DNA of 5,353 bases from Sphaerochaetaceae bacterium (GTDB lineage Bacteria; Spirochaetota; Spirochaetia; Sphaerochaetales; Sphaerochaetaceae): the NCBI GenBank assembly GCA_023231265.1, contig JALNVT010000172.1, positions 1 through 5,353 of the forward strand, given 5' to 3'. Under the pieces are notes generated by a model. It had not been told where the DNA came from, made no database searches, and saw only the letters and a program-made list of their open reading frames with translations. Within the stretch, counting starts at the first letter, position 1. Every line of letters begins with the position of its first letter. Shown here piece after piece: positions 1 through 5,274 of the stretch. The position numbers and the translations under genes were made by a program.

Positions 1-27
1 GAAGACGAAGATGAAGAAGAGAAGTAA
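1..27 (+). CDS. 3' end of an unidentified gene with an acidic tail (partial)
   Basis: Reading frame 1 from the left edge gives eight codons, E-D-E-D-E-E-E-K, and then a TAA stop. The rest of the gene lies outside the window, so the product cannot be named. A strongly acidic C-terminal tail is all that can be seen. The opposite strand would read as a run of Leu/Phe/Ile/Val and is less plausible as coding. Support for the plus strand comes from position: the stop is followed about 40 bases later by a hairpin and T-run oriented to end plus-strand transcription. The gene would converge on rpoN. A short open stretch at an edge can also be chance. Confidence 0.4.
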   Translation, partial: EDEDEEEK

Positions 28-59
28 ATTCTCAACCATTTAGTATTATAATAATATAT

Positions 60-95
60 AAAAAAAGAGGGAAACTTGTTTCCCTCCTTTTTTTT
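60..95. terminator. Bidirectional intrinsic terminator between convergent genes
   Basis: An 8-bp perfect stem (67-74 GAGGGAAA with 79-86 TTTCCCTC) encloses the loop CTTG. On the plus strand it is followed by a run of eight T (88-95). On the minus strand it is followed by seven T (the A-run at 60-66). It therefore has the form of a Rho-independent terminator in both directions. It would serve the gene ending at 27 and the rpoN operon, whose stop codon at 94-96 touches the T-run. Confidence 0.85.
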
Positions 96-1512
96 AGTTA
101 CCTCTTATGTAAGTTGAATCAATATTGAGCTCTTTTCTATACTTTGTTACAGTACGACGAGCAATTGATACACCTTTTTCATTCAAGGCATTTGCAATCT
201 TTTGATCACTAAGAGCCTTTGGACCTTCATGATTCTCAAGAATTTCTTTTATCATTTCTTTGATTGCTGCTTTAGATTTTGTTCCATCTGCTGAATCTAT
301 TGAAGATGAGAACATCTGTTTTATGTTTATTATTCCCCAATCTGTTTCCATCCACTTAAGATTTGCAAGACGAGATACTGTTGTTTCATGTACTCCCATC
401 TCTTCAGCAACTTCTTTTTGAGTCAGCGGCTTGATGTATTTGAAGCCTTTGAAGAAGAACTCACTCTGTCTCTCAATAAGAATTGTGCCCAATTTGAACA
501 AGTTTTTGTTTCTCATATCAATCTGGTCTATCAATTCCTTTGCAGCTTTTGTCTGCTCTCTTATATACTTTTTGGTCTCTTTATCAGAGATTTCCTTTCC
601 AAGTTCTACAAAATCTTTTGAAATTGTTAGATCCGGTAAGTTATTTGAGCTTGTGTGGAATTCAATCTTTCCATCAATTATATGAATTGAAAGATCAGGG
701 ATTACATATTCTTCAAGTCCACTGTCATAAAGAGAGCCTGGAAATGGAGTGAGTGTTTTTAAAAATGACAGCAAATAATCGAGAGTTTCCTCATCAACAT
801 TGATTTCTTTTGCTACAATTTTTAATTTATTTGCTCTAACTTTTTCCAATTCTTCATCAATGAGCTTCTTAAAAGGAATATGATATTCCTCTTCAAGTCT
901 GTTATATATAGCCTGAATATATATGGACTCTCTCCAATTATCGCAGCAGCAACCAACAGGTTCATACTGCTGAATCACTTTCTGCATGTGATAAATCAAT
1001 GATTGTTTTTCATCATGACTTAAATTGGTGTCCTTCAAAATAACATCGTTTTCTTTTGATAGAATTGAATCTAGAGGAATTCTGTTGAATCCATCTTTGT
1101 CTAGATTTGATATAAGCAGCTCGCCAATCTCTTCTTCTTCAGGTGTCAATTTGTCTAGATGAAGGCGATTTGTTAAATGCGTCATCAAAGTTTCACTTTG
1201 AGATAAGGCATTTTCCATATATTGCTGTTTTCTATCTGATGCTTCATTGTCATAAACGCCATTTTGATCACTTCCATACTCTGAAGTATCTGAGTAATCA
1301 TCCTCACGACGTTTGTTGGGTATCTTCTCCGTTATATTTTCCCAAGAGTTTTCCATTCCGTTAGGAATCTCTAATGCTGGATTTGACTCCACGGCATCCT
1401 TGATCTTCTCTTGAAGCTCATTCAAAGGAAGAGCCATCAATTCAAGACGTTGGAGCATTATTGGGGATAAACTTAATGTTTGTTTGGTTGAGAGAGTTAA
1501 TGATAGTCCCAT
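94..1512 (-). CDS. rpoN: RNA polymerase sigma-54 factor
   Basis: Sigma-54 binds core RNA polymerase and directs it to -24/-12 promoters, where opening needs an AAA+ activator. The 472 residues have the family order. Residues 1-50 are the Gln/Leu-rich activator-interacting region I (QTLSLSPIMLQRLELM). Residues 51-105 are an acidic, low-complexity linker. The core-binding domain covers about 105-300. A helix-turn-helix sits at about 365-400, with VHETTVSRLAN close to the usual HESTVSR. The C-terminal RpoN box is A451-K460, ARRTVTKYRK (genomic 133-162), against the usual ARRTVAKYRE. Length is normal (about 430-500). The start is supported by GAGGAG six bases upstream, and the ATG directly follows the lptB stop, so the two are probably translationally coupled. 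An oddity is C188-C190, three consecutive Cys where the family usually has a V-G-A-R-like stretch. No sigma-54 activator is in the window, so its regulon cannot be inferred. Confidence 0.96.
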   Translation of the reverse strand: MGLSLTLSTKQTLSLSPIMLQRLELMALPLNELQEKIKDAVESNPALEIPNGMENSWENITEKIPNKRREDDYSDTSEYGSDQNGVYDNEASDRKQQYMENALSQSETLMTHLTNRLHLDKLTPEEEEIGELLISNLDKDGFNRIPLDSILSKENDVILKDTNLSHDEKQSLIYHMQKVIQQYEPVGCCCDNWRESIYIQAIYNRLEEEYHIPFKKLIDEELEKVRANKLKIVAKEINVDEETLDYLLSFLKTLTPFPGSLYDSGLEEYVIPDLSIHIIDGKIEFHTSSNNLPDLTISKDFVELGKEISDKETKKYIREQTKAAKELIDQIDMRNKNLFKLGTILIERQSEFFFKGFKYIKPLTQKEVAEEMGVHETTVSRLANLKWMETDWGIINIKQMFSSSIDSADGTKSKAAIKEMIKEILENHEGPKALSDQKIANALNEKGVSIARRTVTKYRKELNIDSTYIRGN

Positions 1513-2244
1513 TTAGTTCTCCTCGAATGCAGAGCCAAAGTAGATGTCTTTGGCTATTTCATTTGCAAGTAGCTCTTCCTTTTTACCTGATACCAAAATT
1601 GTTCCCTCATTGATTATATGAGAGCATGTTGTTATTGATAATGTATCTCTTACATTATGATCAGTTAAAAGTACGCCAATACCTTTTGATGCCAATTCCT
1701 GTATGACAGTCTTGATATCAGATACGGCTTTTGGATCAATACCTGCAAAGGGTTCATCAAGCAAGAGAAAGTTGGGATTTGTAGCTAGAGCTCTAGCTAT
1801 TTCTGTTCTTCTTCTTTCTCCACCTGATAGGGTGAATCCTGGTTGCTTTCTTAGGTTGAGAAGACCAAATTCTTCTAAAAGATAATCTCGTTTTTCAATT
1901 TTTTCTGATTTACTCAAGTTTGTCTGCTCTTCAAGAACAAGCATTATATTATCTTCAACAGAAAGCTTTCTAAAGATGGATGGTTCCTGTGGTAGATATG
2001 AAAGACCCAATCTGGCTCTTTCAAACATTGGAAGTTTTGTTATTATTTTTTCATCTAATTTTATATTTCCAGCATTGGATTTGATAAAACCAACAATCAT
2101 GTAGAATGTTGTAGTTTTTCCAGCGCCATTGGGACCAAGCAGACCAATTACCTGTCCGCTTTCCATAGAGAAAGATATGCCTTTTACGACTCTTTTCTTA
2201 CCATAATTTTTTTCAAGGTCCTGTATTTCAAGGATATGTTTCAT
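1513..2244 (-). CDS. lptB: LPS export ABC transporter ATP-binding protein LptB
   Basis: This is the cytoplasmic ATPase that powers LptFG extraction of LPS from the inner membrane. Motifs, numbered from the longest possible start at 2295, are: Walker A GPNGAGKTT 54-62, Q-loop Q103 in YLPQEPSIFRKLS, signature LSGGE 156-160 followed by RRRTEIARAL, Walker B FLLLDEPFAGIDP from 176, and switch H213 in LTDHNVRDT. The LPQE.SIFR.LSV block and DHNVR.TL are characteristic of LptB rather than of ABC ATPases in general. I chose the start at 2244 (MKHILEIQDLEKNYG), giving 243 residues. E. coli LptB is 241 and begins at the matching place. The longer forms starting at 2280 or 2295 add a basic N-terminus without family support, and the 2295 ATG overlaps a promoter -10 element. 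No start has a well-placed Shine-Dalgarno site. The stop directly abuts rpoN. Confidence 0.95.
   Translation of the reverse strand: MKHILEIQDLEKNYGKKRVVKGISFSMESGQVIGLLGPNGAGKTTTFYMIVGFIKSNAGNIKLDEKIITKLPMFERARLGLSYLPQEPSIFRKLSVEDNIMLVLEEQTNLSKSEKIEKRDYLLEEFGLLNLRKQPGFTLSGGERRRTEIARALATNPNFLLLDEPFAGIDPKAVSDIKTVIQELASKGIGVLLTDHNVRDTLSITTCSHIINEGTILVSGKKEELLANEIAKDIYFGSAFEEN
1519..1524 (-). promoter_or_regulatory. Shine-Dalgarno site of rpoN
   Basis: GAGGAG on the minus strand ends six bases before the rpoN ATG and lies inside the last codons of lptB. It fixes the rpoN start at 1512. It is one of only two strong ribosome binding sites in the cluster, the other being that of lptA. Confidence 0.8.
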
Positions 2245-2293
2245 ATATTTTTTAAGGTAGAAAACCTTTCTCCTTTTCATTAGTTTTGACTGC

Positions 2294-2302
2294 ATTATAT
2301 CA
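2294..2302 (-). promoter_or_regulatory. Putative extended -10 promoter for lptB-rpoN
   Basis: The minus strand reads TGATATAAT, a perfect extended -10 (TG-N-TATAAT). The 17-bp-spaced -35 hexamer is poor (TAGTTA), which extended -10 promoters tolerate. Expected transcription start is near 2287, downstream of the ATG at 2295. It lies in the only sizeable gap inside the cluster (from the lptA stop at 2349 to lptB). Inferred from sequence only. Confidence 0.5.
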
Positions 2303-2348
2303 TGAAAGAGCCATCCTAACTACCGAGAATTATGTAAAAGTGTGGTTT

Positions 2349-2972
2349 CTAGTTGTTTTTGATTGTGCCTTCAATTGAACCTTTGAGAGAGATTTCATTA
2401 TTATTCATGTTGACACTTATTGCTTGAGCTTTGTAATTATCTTCTTTCCAATCTACAGTGGAATTTCCGAGCATGACAAGAGAGCTGTCTGTTCTGTCGA
2501 AACGAAGAGTATCGCAGGTGCATTTCATGACCTCATCATCTGCTATATGAAGAAGATTGATCTCTACACTCAAATCCATGATACCTTTATCGATGTTGTA
2601 TTCCAACTGAAGAGCAGTAGCATGAAGATTGTTCTGTGTATCATCTATCTCAACACCACCAACAATGGATATTATATTTTTGGTTCTATCGAAGAATAGG
2701 GAAGTGCATAAGATTGTGAGACCTTTTGATTCATCAACTATTACAACCTTACCGGTGCATTCTATTTTATCATAGGATTCTCCAAGTAAAGAAATTTTAT
2801 TTGCAGTTAGAGAGAGAGAGTCAACTTCAACATGAGCTGGATTTTCAAGAGTGATCTCTTCAAGTCCTTCTTTCATTGAAATTTTTGTATATCCACCATT
2901 GAAGGAAATATCTGAAGCAAAAATAGATGCTGATAATAGAATCAACAACAGAGTCAATTTAATCTTCTTCAT
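2349..2972 (-). CDS. lptA: LptA/OstA-like periplasmic LPS-transport protein
   Basis: Probable periplasmic bridge that carries LPS from LptC towards LptD. The 207-residue protein starts with a signal peptide (KK near the N-terminus, hydrophobic 6-18, likely cleavage after A19 in SIFA-SD). The rest is beta-rich with alternating hydrophobic residues, as expected of the OstA beta-jellyroll. Two similar segments are visible: about 87-132 (C..LFFDRT...I...G, then LHATAL.LEYN) and about 149-198 (C..LRFDRT...L...GN, then YKAQAISVNMN). That internal repeat fits stacked OstA units. It has four Cys (C72, C89, C151, C153), unlike E. coli LptA, which is 185 residues long. The start is supported by GAGGAAGG eight bases upstream. 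It overlaps the end of lptC by 14 bp and is followed by lptB, so the assignment rests partly on context. It could instead be called simply an OstA-domain protein. Confidence 0.85.
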   Translation of the reverse strand: MKKIKLTLLLILLSASIFASDISFNGGYTKISMKEGLEEITLENPAHVEVDSLSLTANKISLLGESYDKIECTGKVVIVDESKGLTILCTSLFFDRTKNIISIVGGVEIDDTQNNLHATALQLEYNIDKGIMDLSVEINLLHIADDEVMKCTCDTLRFDRTDSSLVMLGNSTVDWKEDNYKAQAISVNMNNNEISLKGSIEGTIKNN

Positions 2973-3516
2973 TTATTATACCTTCCTCAATTGATGCAAG
3001 TTCAAAATCACGTGTTTCAAGATTTGCAGTGAAGCCTTTTCCTGTAATCGTATTGCCGTTTGACCATGTAACAATCACATTTTGATCTCCAGTATCAAGT
3101 ATAGAAGTATCACTGTCCCAAGTAACTTCATCACTAACGATATTGAGATCTTCTGTTTCAATATTCAAAGAAACATTTCCACTCAGTACAGCATCTTCAT
3201 CATCTGTATCAATTGATATTGAATCACAAGTGCCAGAAACTTGAACAACACCCTCATCATCCCGTTGTTCAAATGAGATGATGTTGCCTGTTGCTTTTTC
3301 CTCTTTTTTATATATTTGAAGATCTTTTGCTTTTATAGTAAAAGGGTTTCCATCTGGTCTACCAATAGTATAAGTTGCATCATAAAAAGATAGATCAGGA
3401 TGGACTGCAGGCTCTGGCCTCTCTTGGTTCTCTTCTAGAAAAGAGCAGCTGCTCATAACTGAAGCCAAAGAAAGTACCAGTGCAAATAGATATATATGTT
3501 TGTTTAAACTTTTCAT
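2959..3516 (-). CDS. lptC: LptC-like LPS export protein, predicted lipoprotein
   Basis: LptC receives LPS from LptFG at the outer face of the inner membrane and passes it to LptA. The 185 residues (E. coli LptC 191) begin with a basic N-terminus and a hydrophobic stretch at 8-22. This ends in V-M-S-S-C24, a loose lipobox of the kind spirochaetes use, so the mature protein should start at the lipidated C24. A Glu/Pro-rich linker (28-40) follows. Then comes a beta-rich domain with LptC-type phrases: PDLSFYDATYTIG, IKAKDLQIYKKEEKATG, LNIVSDEVTWD, a V-V-TW segment and GKGFTANLETRDFEL near the C-terminus. It starts 15 bp after the rseC-like gene and overlaps lptA, which strongly supports the name. 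No clear Shine-Dalgarno site is seen. The domain match is diverged, so a generic 'LptC-related lipoprotein' is the fallback. Confidence 0.82.
   Translation of the reverse strand: MKSLNKHIYLFALVLSLASVMSSCSFLEENQERPEPAVHPDLSFYDATYTIGRPDGNPFTIKAKDLQIYKKEEKATGNIISFEQRDDEGVVQVSGTCDSISIDTDDEDAVLSGNVSLNIETEDLNIVSDEVTWDSDTSILDTGDQNVIVTWSNGNTITGKGFTANLETRDFELASIEEGIINEED
2981..2988 (-). promoter_or_regulatory. Shine-Dalgarno site of lptA
   Basis: GAGGAAGG on the minus strand lies eight bases before the lptA ATG and within the last codons of lptC. It confirms the 2972 start and the 14-bp overlap of the two genes. Confidence 0.75.
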
Positions 3517-3531
3517 CTATTATGTTTCTAT

Positions 3532-3981
3532 TTAAATGATAGGCTTTGCATCAATATCTTCATCATCAAAATATGATTCACCTTCACTGTAAACATAATT
3601 AACAGATGGAGTATATTTAGATTTGGATTTCTTGAAATACATTGAAACTGCAAAGAAGCCCACTACAACACCAATGCAGGAAATTAAAAATCTCAAACCA
3701 ACACTTCCAACAGGGAATATCAAATAAAACAAAGGGAAGAATAGAAGTGGAACCATCAGTGTTATGAAAGTTGAACTTATTGTTTTTTTAGGAGGTAGGT
3801 AAAGTCTGGCTTTATCTCCAACCTTTATATCGTCAAATTTAGGATCAACATAAGCTTCAAATGATTTGCCTTTTACATTGCAAAACATACTACCGCTGCA
3901 GTTTTCACATGCAGTTTTTGGACATGAAACATCAATCATGTTATCTTTATTTTTTTTTACGACCTCTACTGTTTCGTACAT
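3532..3981 (-). CDS. RseC/MucC-family (SoxR-reducing-system type) membrane protein
   Basis: The family includes E. coli RseC, which modulates sigma-E signalling and is part of the SoxR-reducing system with Rsx. The 149-residue protein has the family layout. A short N-terminal beta region carries a Cys cluster C20-x4-C25-x2-C28-x5-C34 (CPKTACENCSGSMFC), followed by VGDKARLYLP. Two transmembrane helices lie at about 68-90 and 94-116, with a basic KKSKSK stop after the second. The C-terminal tail is acidic (DDEDID), and the basic and acidic flanks suggest both termini are cytoplasmic. It starts one base after the ymdB-like stop, with AAGGG in the end of that gene as a possible ribosome site 12 bases upstream. 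The Cys cluster probably binds an Fe-S cluster or another redox partner; this is inference. No rnf/rsx, rpoE or soxR gene is present here, so its role in this organism is open. Confidence 0.83.
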   Translation of the reverse strand: MYETVEVVKKNKDNMIDVSCPKTACENCSGSMFCNVKGKSFEAYVDPKFDDIKVGDKARLYLPPKKTISSTFITLMVPLLFFPLFYLIFPVGSVGLRFLISCIGVVVGFFAVSMYFKKSKSKYTPSVNYVYSEGESYFDDEDIDAKPII

Positions 3982-3982
3982 C

Positions 3983-4792
3983 TTATTTATTTACCCTTGT
4001 AGGATTCTCGCATCCAATTCTTATACGTTTGATATCAATTGCTTTATTATCGTCACCGATCTCAACAATTGCTCCCTGCATCTCAAGTCCATTCCATGAT
4101 TCTTTTGATCTTCTTGGAATTGCACTCATGATTTTTTCAATCTCATTTGCAGCATCAAACCCACCAACACTGATGGTGGAGCCAACCATTCCATTATCTG
4201 TAATGAAGGCCGTTCCCTTTTCTAATACTCTCTCATCACTTGTAAGTGATTTACAATGTGTTCCAATAACTGCACTTACTTTACCATCAAGCATATAAGC
4301 CATGGTGTTTTTCTCAGCAGTTGTTGAAGCATGGAATTGCAGAAGTATTATATCACAATTATCCTTAATACCTTCAATAATGCTATTAGCACTTAAAAAA
4401 GCATTCTGAAGGTGAGTTCTAGGGAAATCTGAATTACCAAGTAAATTTACTATAGCAATTTTCTTTCCTTTTACATCAGCATATCTGATTCCTTTTCCAG
4501 GATTTGAAAGAGGGTAGTTCGCAGGACGAATAACAAAGTTGTTTTTATCAATAAAATCAACCATATCTATTTTGAAATAGATTTTTTCACCGCCAGTAAT
4601 ATAATCAATACCCATCTTATGGATCATGATTGCATGATTTTTACCAATACCAAAACCATTGGTAACACCTTCACCGTTAGCTACTACTAAATCTATATTC
4701 TCTTTTTCTTTTACGGTTTTCAATAATTGTTTAACAACAGTTGTACCTGGTTTGCCAACTATCTCACCTAGAAATAAAACTTTTATACTCAT
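3983..4792 (-). CDS. YmdB/TIGR00282-like metallophosphoesterase-fold protein with altered metal site
   Basis: Bacterial YmdB-type proteins (B. subtilis YmdB, Deinococcus DR1281) are dimetal phosphodiesterases acting on cyclic nucleotides or RNA-related substrates. The 269-residue length is typical and family blocks are in order: LFLGEIVGKPG (7-16), VVANGEGVTNGFGIG (36-50), a TGGEKIYFKIDMVDFID block (66-82), RPANYPLSNPGKGI (89-102), FHASTTAEK (153-161), DGKVSAVIGTH (169-179), KGTAFITDNGMVGS (192-205). Several usual ligands are changed: Asp to E10, Asn to G42, the Asn-His pair to E69-K70, and the second His of GTHTH to K181. E41, H154 and H179 remain. It may use another metal chemistry or be a non-catalytic regulator. 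It is first in the minus-strand cluster, and its ATG has no Shine-Dalgarno site. The start matches where family members begin. Confidence 0.88.
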   Translation of the reverse strand: MSIKVLFLGEIVGKPGTTVVKQLLKTVKEKENIDLVVANGEGVTNGFGIGKNHAIMIHKMGIDYITGGEKIYFKIDMVDFIDKNNFVIRPANYPLSNPGKGIRYADVKGKKIAIVNLLGNSDFPRTHLQNAFLSANSIIEGIKDNCDIILLQFHASTTAEKNTMAYMLDGKVSAVIGTHCKSLTSDERVLEKGTAFITDNGMVGSTISVGGFDAANEIEKIMSAIPRRSKESWNGLEMQGAIVEIGDDNKAIDIKRIRIGCENPTRVNK

Positions 4793-4800
4793 GTATTCAA

Positions 4801-4832
4801 TTTATATTGCAAATAACTTTCAATCAAGTCAA
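4801..4832 (-). promoter_or_regulatory. Possible promoter of the ymdB-rseC-lpt-rpoN cluster
   Basis: The minus strand has TATAAA (4806-4801), eight bases before the ymdB-like ATG, with two candidate -35 hexamers upstream: TTGATT at 15 bp spacing and TTGACT at 20 bp. Neither spacing is the ideal 17. If this -10 is used, the mRNA would begin within a few bases of the ATG and be nearly leaderless, which fits the missing Shine-Dalgarno site. This is the only candidate I find in the gap between the divergent units. Confidence 0.3.
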
Positions 4833-4891
4833 ATCTTGAGAAATATAGAATTTTTTATGATGTTTTATTTTAATTTAATTACAACAAATAA

Positions 4892-4920
4892 TTGACATAG
4901 TCATAACAAAACTTTATAGT
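4892..4920 (+). promoter_or_regulatory. Sigma-70-type promoter of tRNA-Leu
   Basis: TTGACA (4892-4897) matches the -35 consensus exactly. TATAGT (4915-4920) matches five of six -10 bases at exactly 17 bp spacing. The expected start is near 4927, about eight bases before the mature tRNA. It is the strongest housekeeping promoter in the window, as expected for a stable RNA gene. Confidence 0.85.
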
Positions 4921-4934
4921 TTCTAACATCTACT

Positions 4935-5018
4935 GCCCAGGTGGCGAAATTGGTATACGCGCTAGGTTCAGGTCCTAGTGACCGCAAGGTTGTGCAAGTT
5001 CAAGTCTTGTTCTGGGCA
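4935..5018 (+). tRNA. tRNA-Leu (anticodon CAG)
   Basis: A full class II cloverleaf folds by eye. The acceptor stem GCCCAGG (4935-4941) pairs with TCTGGGC (5011-5017), with one G-T pair, and A5018 is the discriminator expected for leucine. The D-arm is GCG/CGC with GG at 4952-4953. The anticodon stem CTAGG/CCTAG encloses TTCAGGT, giving anticodon CAG at 4969-4971, which reads CTG codons. The long variable arm (4979-4993) forms a short hairpin with a GCAA loop. The T-arm GCAAG/CTTGT encloses TTCAAGT. The 3' CCA is not encoded and must be added after transcription. Mobile-element remnants start directly downstream, and no terminator is seen between them. Confidence 0.96.
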
Positions 5019-5027
5019 TATAGAAAA

Positions 5028-5267
5028 ATGCTTAAAGCAACCCAAATAAGTACTTATGCTAAAAATAGAGTTCAAAGAAAATGGGGAGATTATGGACCTG
5101 GAGAGTTATTAACAACAGATATTACTTATATGTATTATGGAGTTAATAGAAGTAAAAAAGCCTATTTATCAGTAATAAGAGATGCTTGTACAAAACAGGT
5201 ATTATCATTTGTATTGTCAGATAATTTAAGTAACAGTTTACCAATTCTTCGAACTTTACTTAATTAA
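5028..5267 (+). pseudogene. IS3-family transposase (integrase core) fragment
   Basis: Complete IS3-type OrfB transposases have about 280 residues with a D-D-E catalytic triad. Here only about 79 codons remain. They cover the end of the region before the rve domain (basic, K/R-rich), the GPGELLTTDITYMYYG block that carries the first catalytic Asp, and KAYLSVIRDACTKQVLSFVLSDNL, the strand-and-helix segment that follows. The second Asp (usually in HSDQG) and the Glu are absent, because the frame stops soon after S-L-P-I-L-R-T-L-L-N. Both ends are therefore lost and it cannot be active. The ATG at 5028 is only the first in frame, not a proven start. The open frame continues back through the tRNA, but that part is not protein-coding. 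The fragment sits against the tRNA 3' end, a frequent landing zone for mobile DNA. Confidence 0.82.
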
Positions 5268-5274
5268 TTGGGAT

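Noticed and set aside
388..752. Several overlapping plus-strand open frames of 70-84 codons within rpoN
   Set aside because: They are antisense shadows of a clear sigma-54 gene, Phe/Leu-rich and with no motif.
2293..2295. ATG at 2295 as the lptB start
   Set aside because: It overlaps a perfect extended -10 element, lacks a well-placed Shine-Dalgarno site and adds 17 residues not found in the family. The 2244 ATG gives the normal length.
3950..3958. Nine-A homopolymer (minus strand) in codons 8-11 of the rseC-like gene, a possible phase-variable or slippage site
   Set aside because: Runs of this length are expected by chance in DNA this AT-rich, and the reading frame is intact; nothing else supports switching.
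3861..4298. Plus-strand open frame of 145 codons opposite the rseC-like and ymdB-like genes
   Set aside because: It is antisense to two well-supported genes, crosses their junction, shows no recognisable motif and has Ser/Leu/Ile/Pro-rich shadow composition.
4942..4960. TGGC...-type sequence that could pass for a sigma-54 -24/-12 promoter
   Set aside because: It lies inside the D-arm of tRNA-Leu and lacks the GC doublet at the right distance; the tRNA explains it.
4941..5027. Open frame running in phase from inside tRNA-Leu into the IS3 fragment, as if one 108-codon gene
   Set aside because: The first part is the tRNA itself, which folds completely and has its own promoter. The protein-like similarity to the integrase starts only after about 5028.
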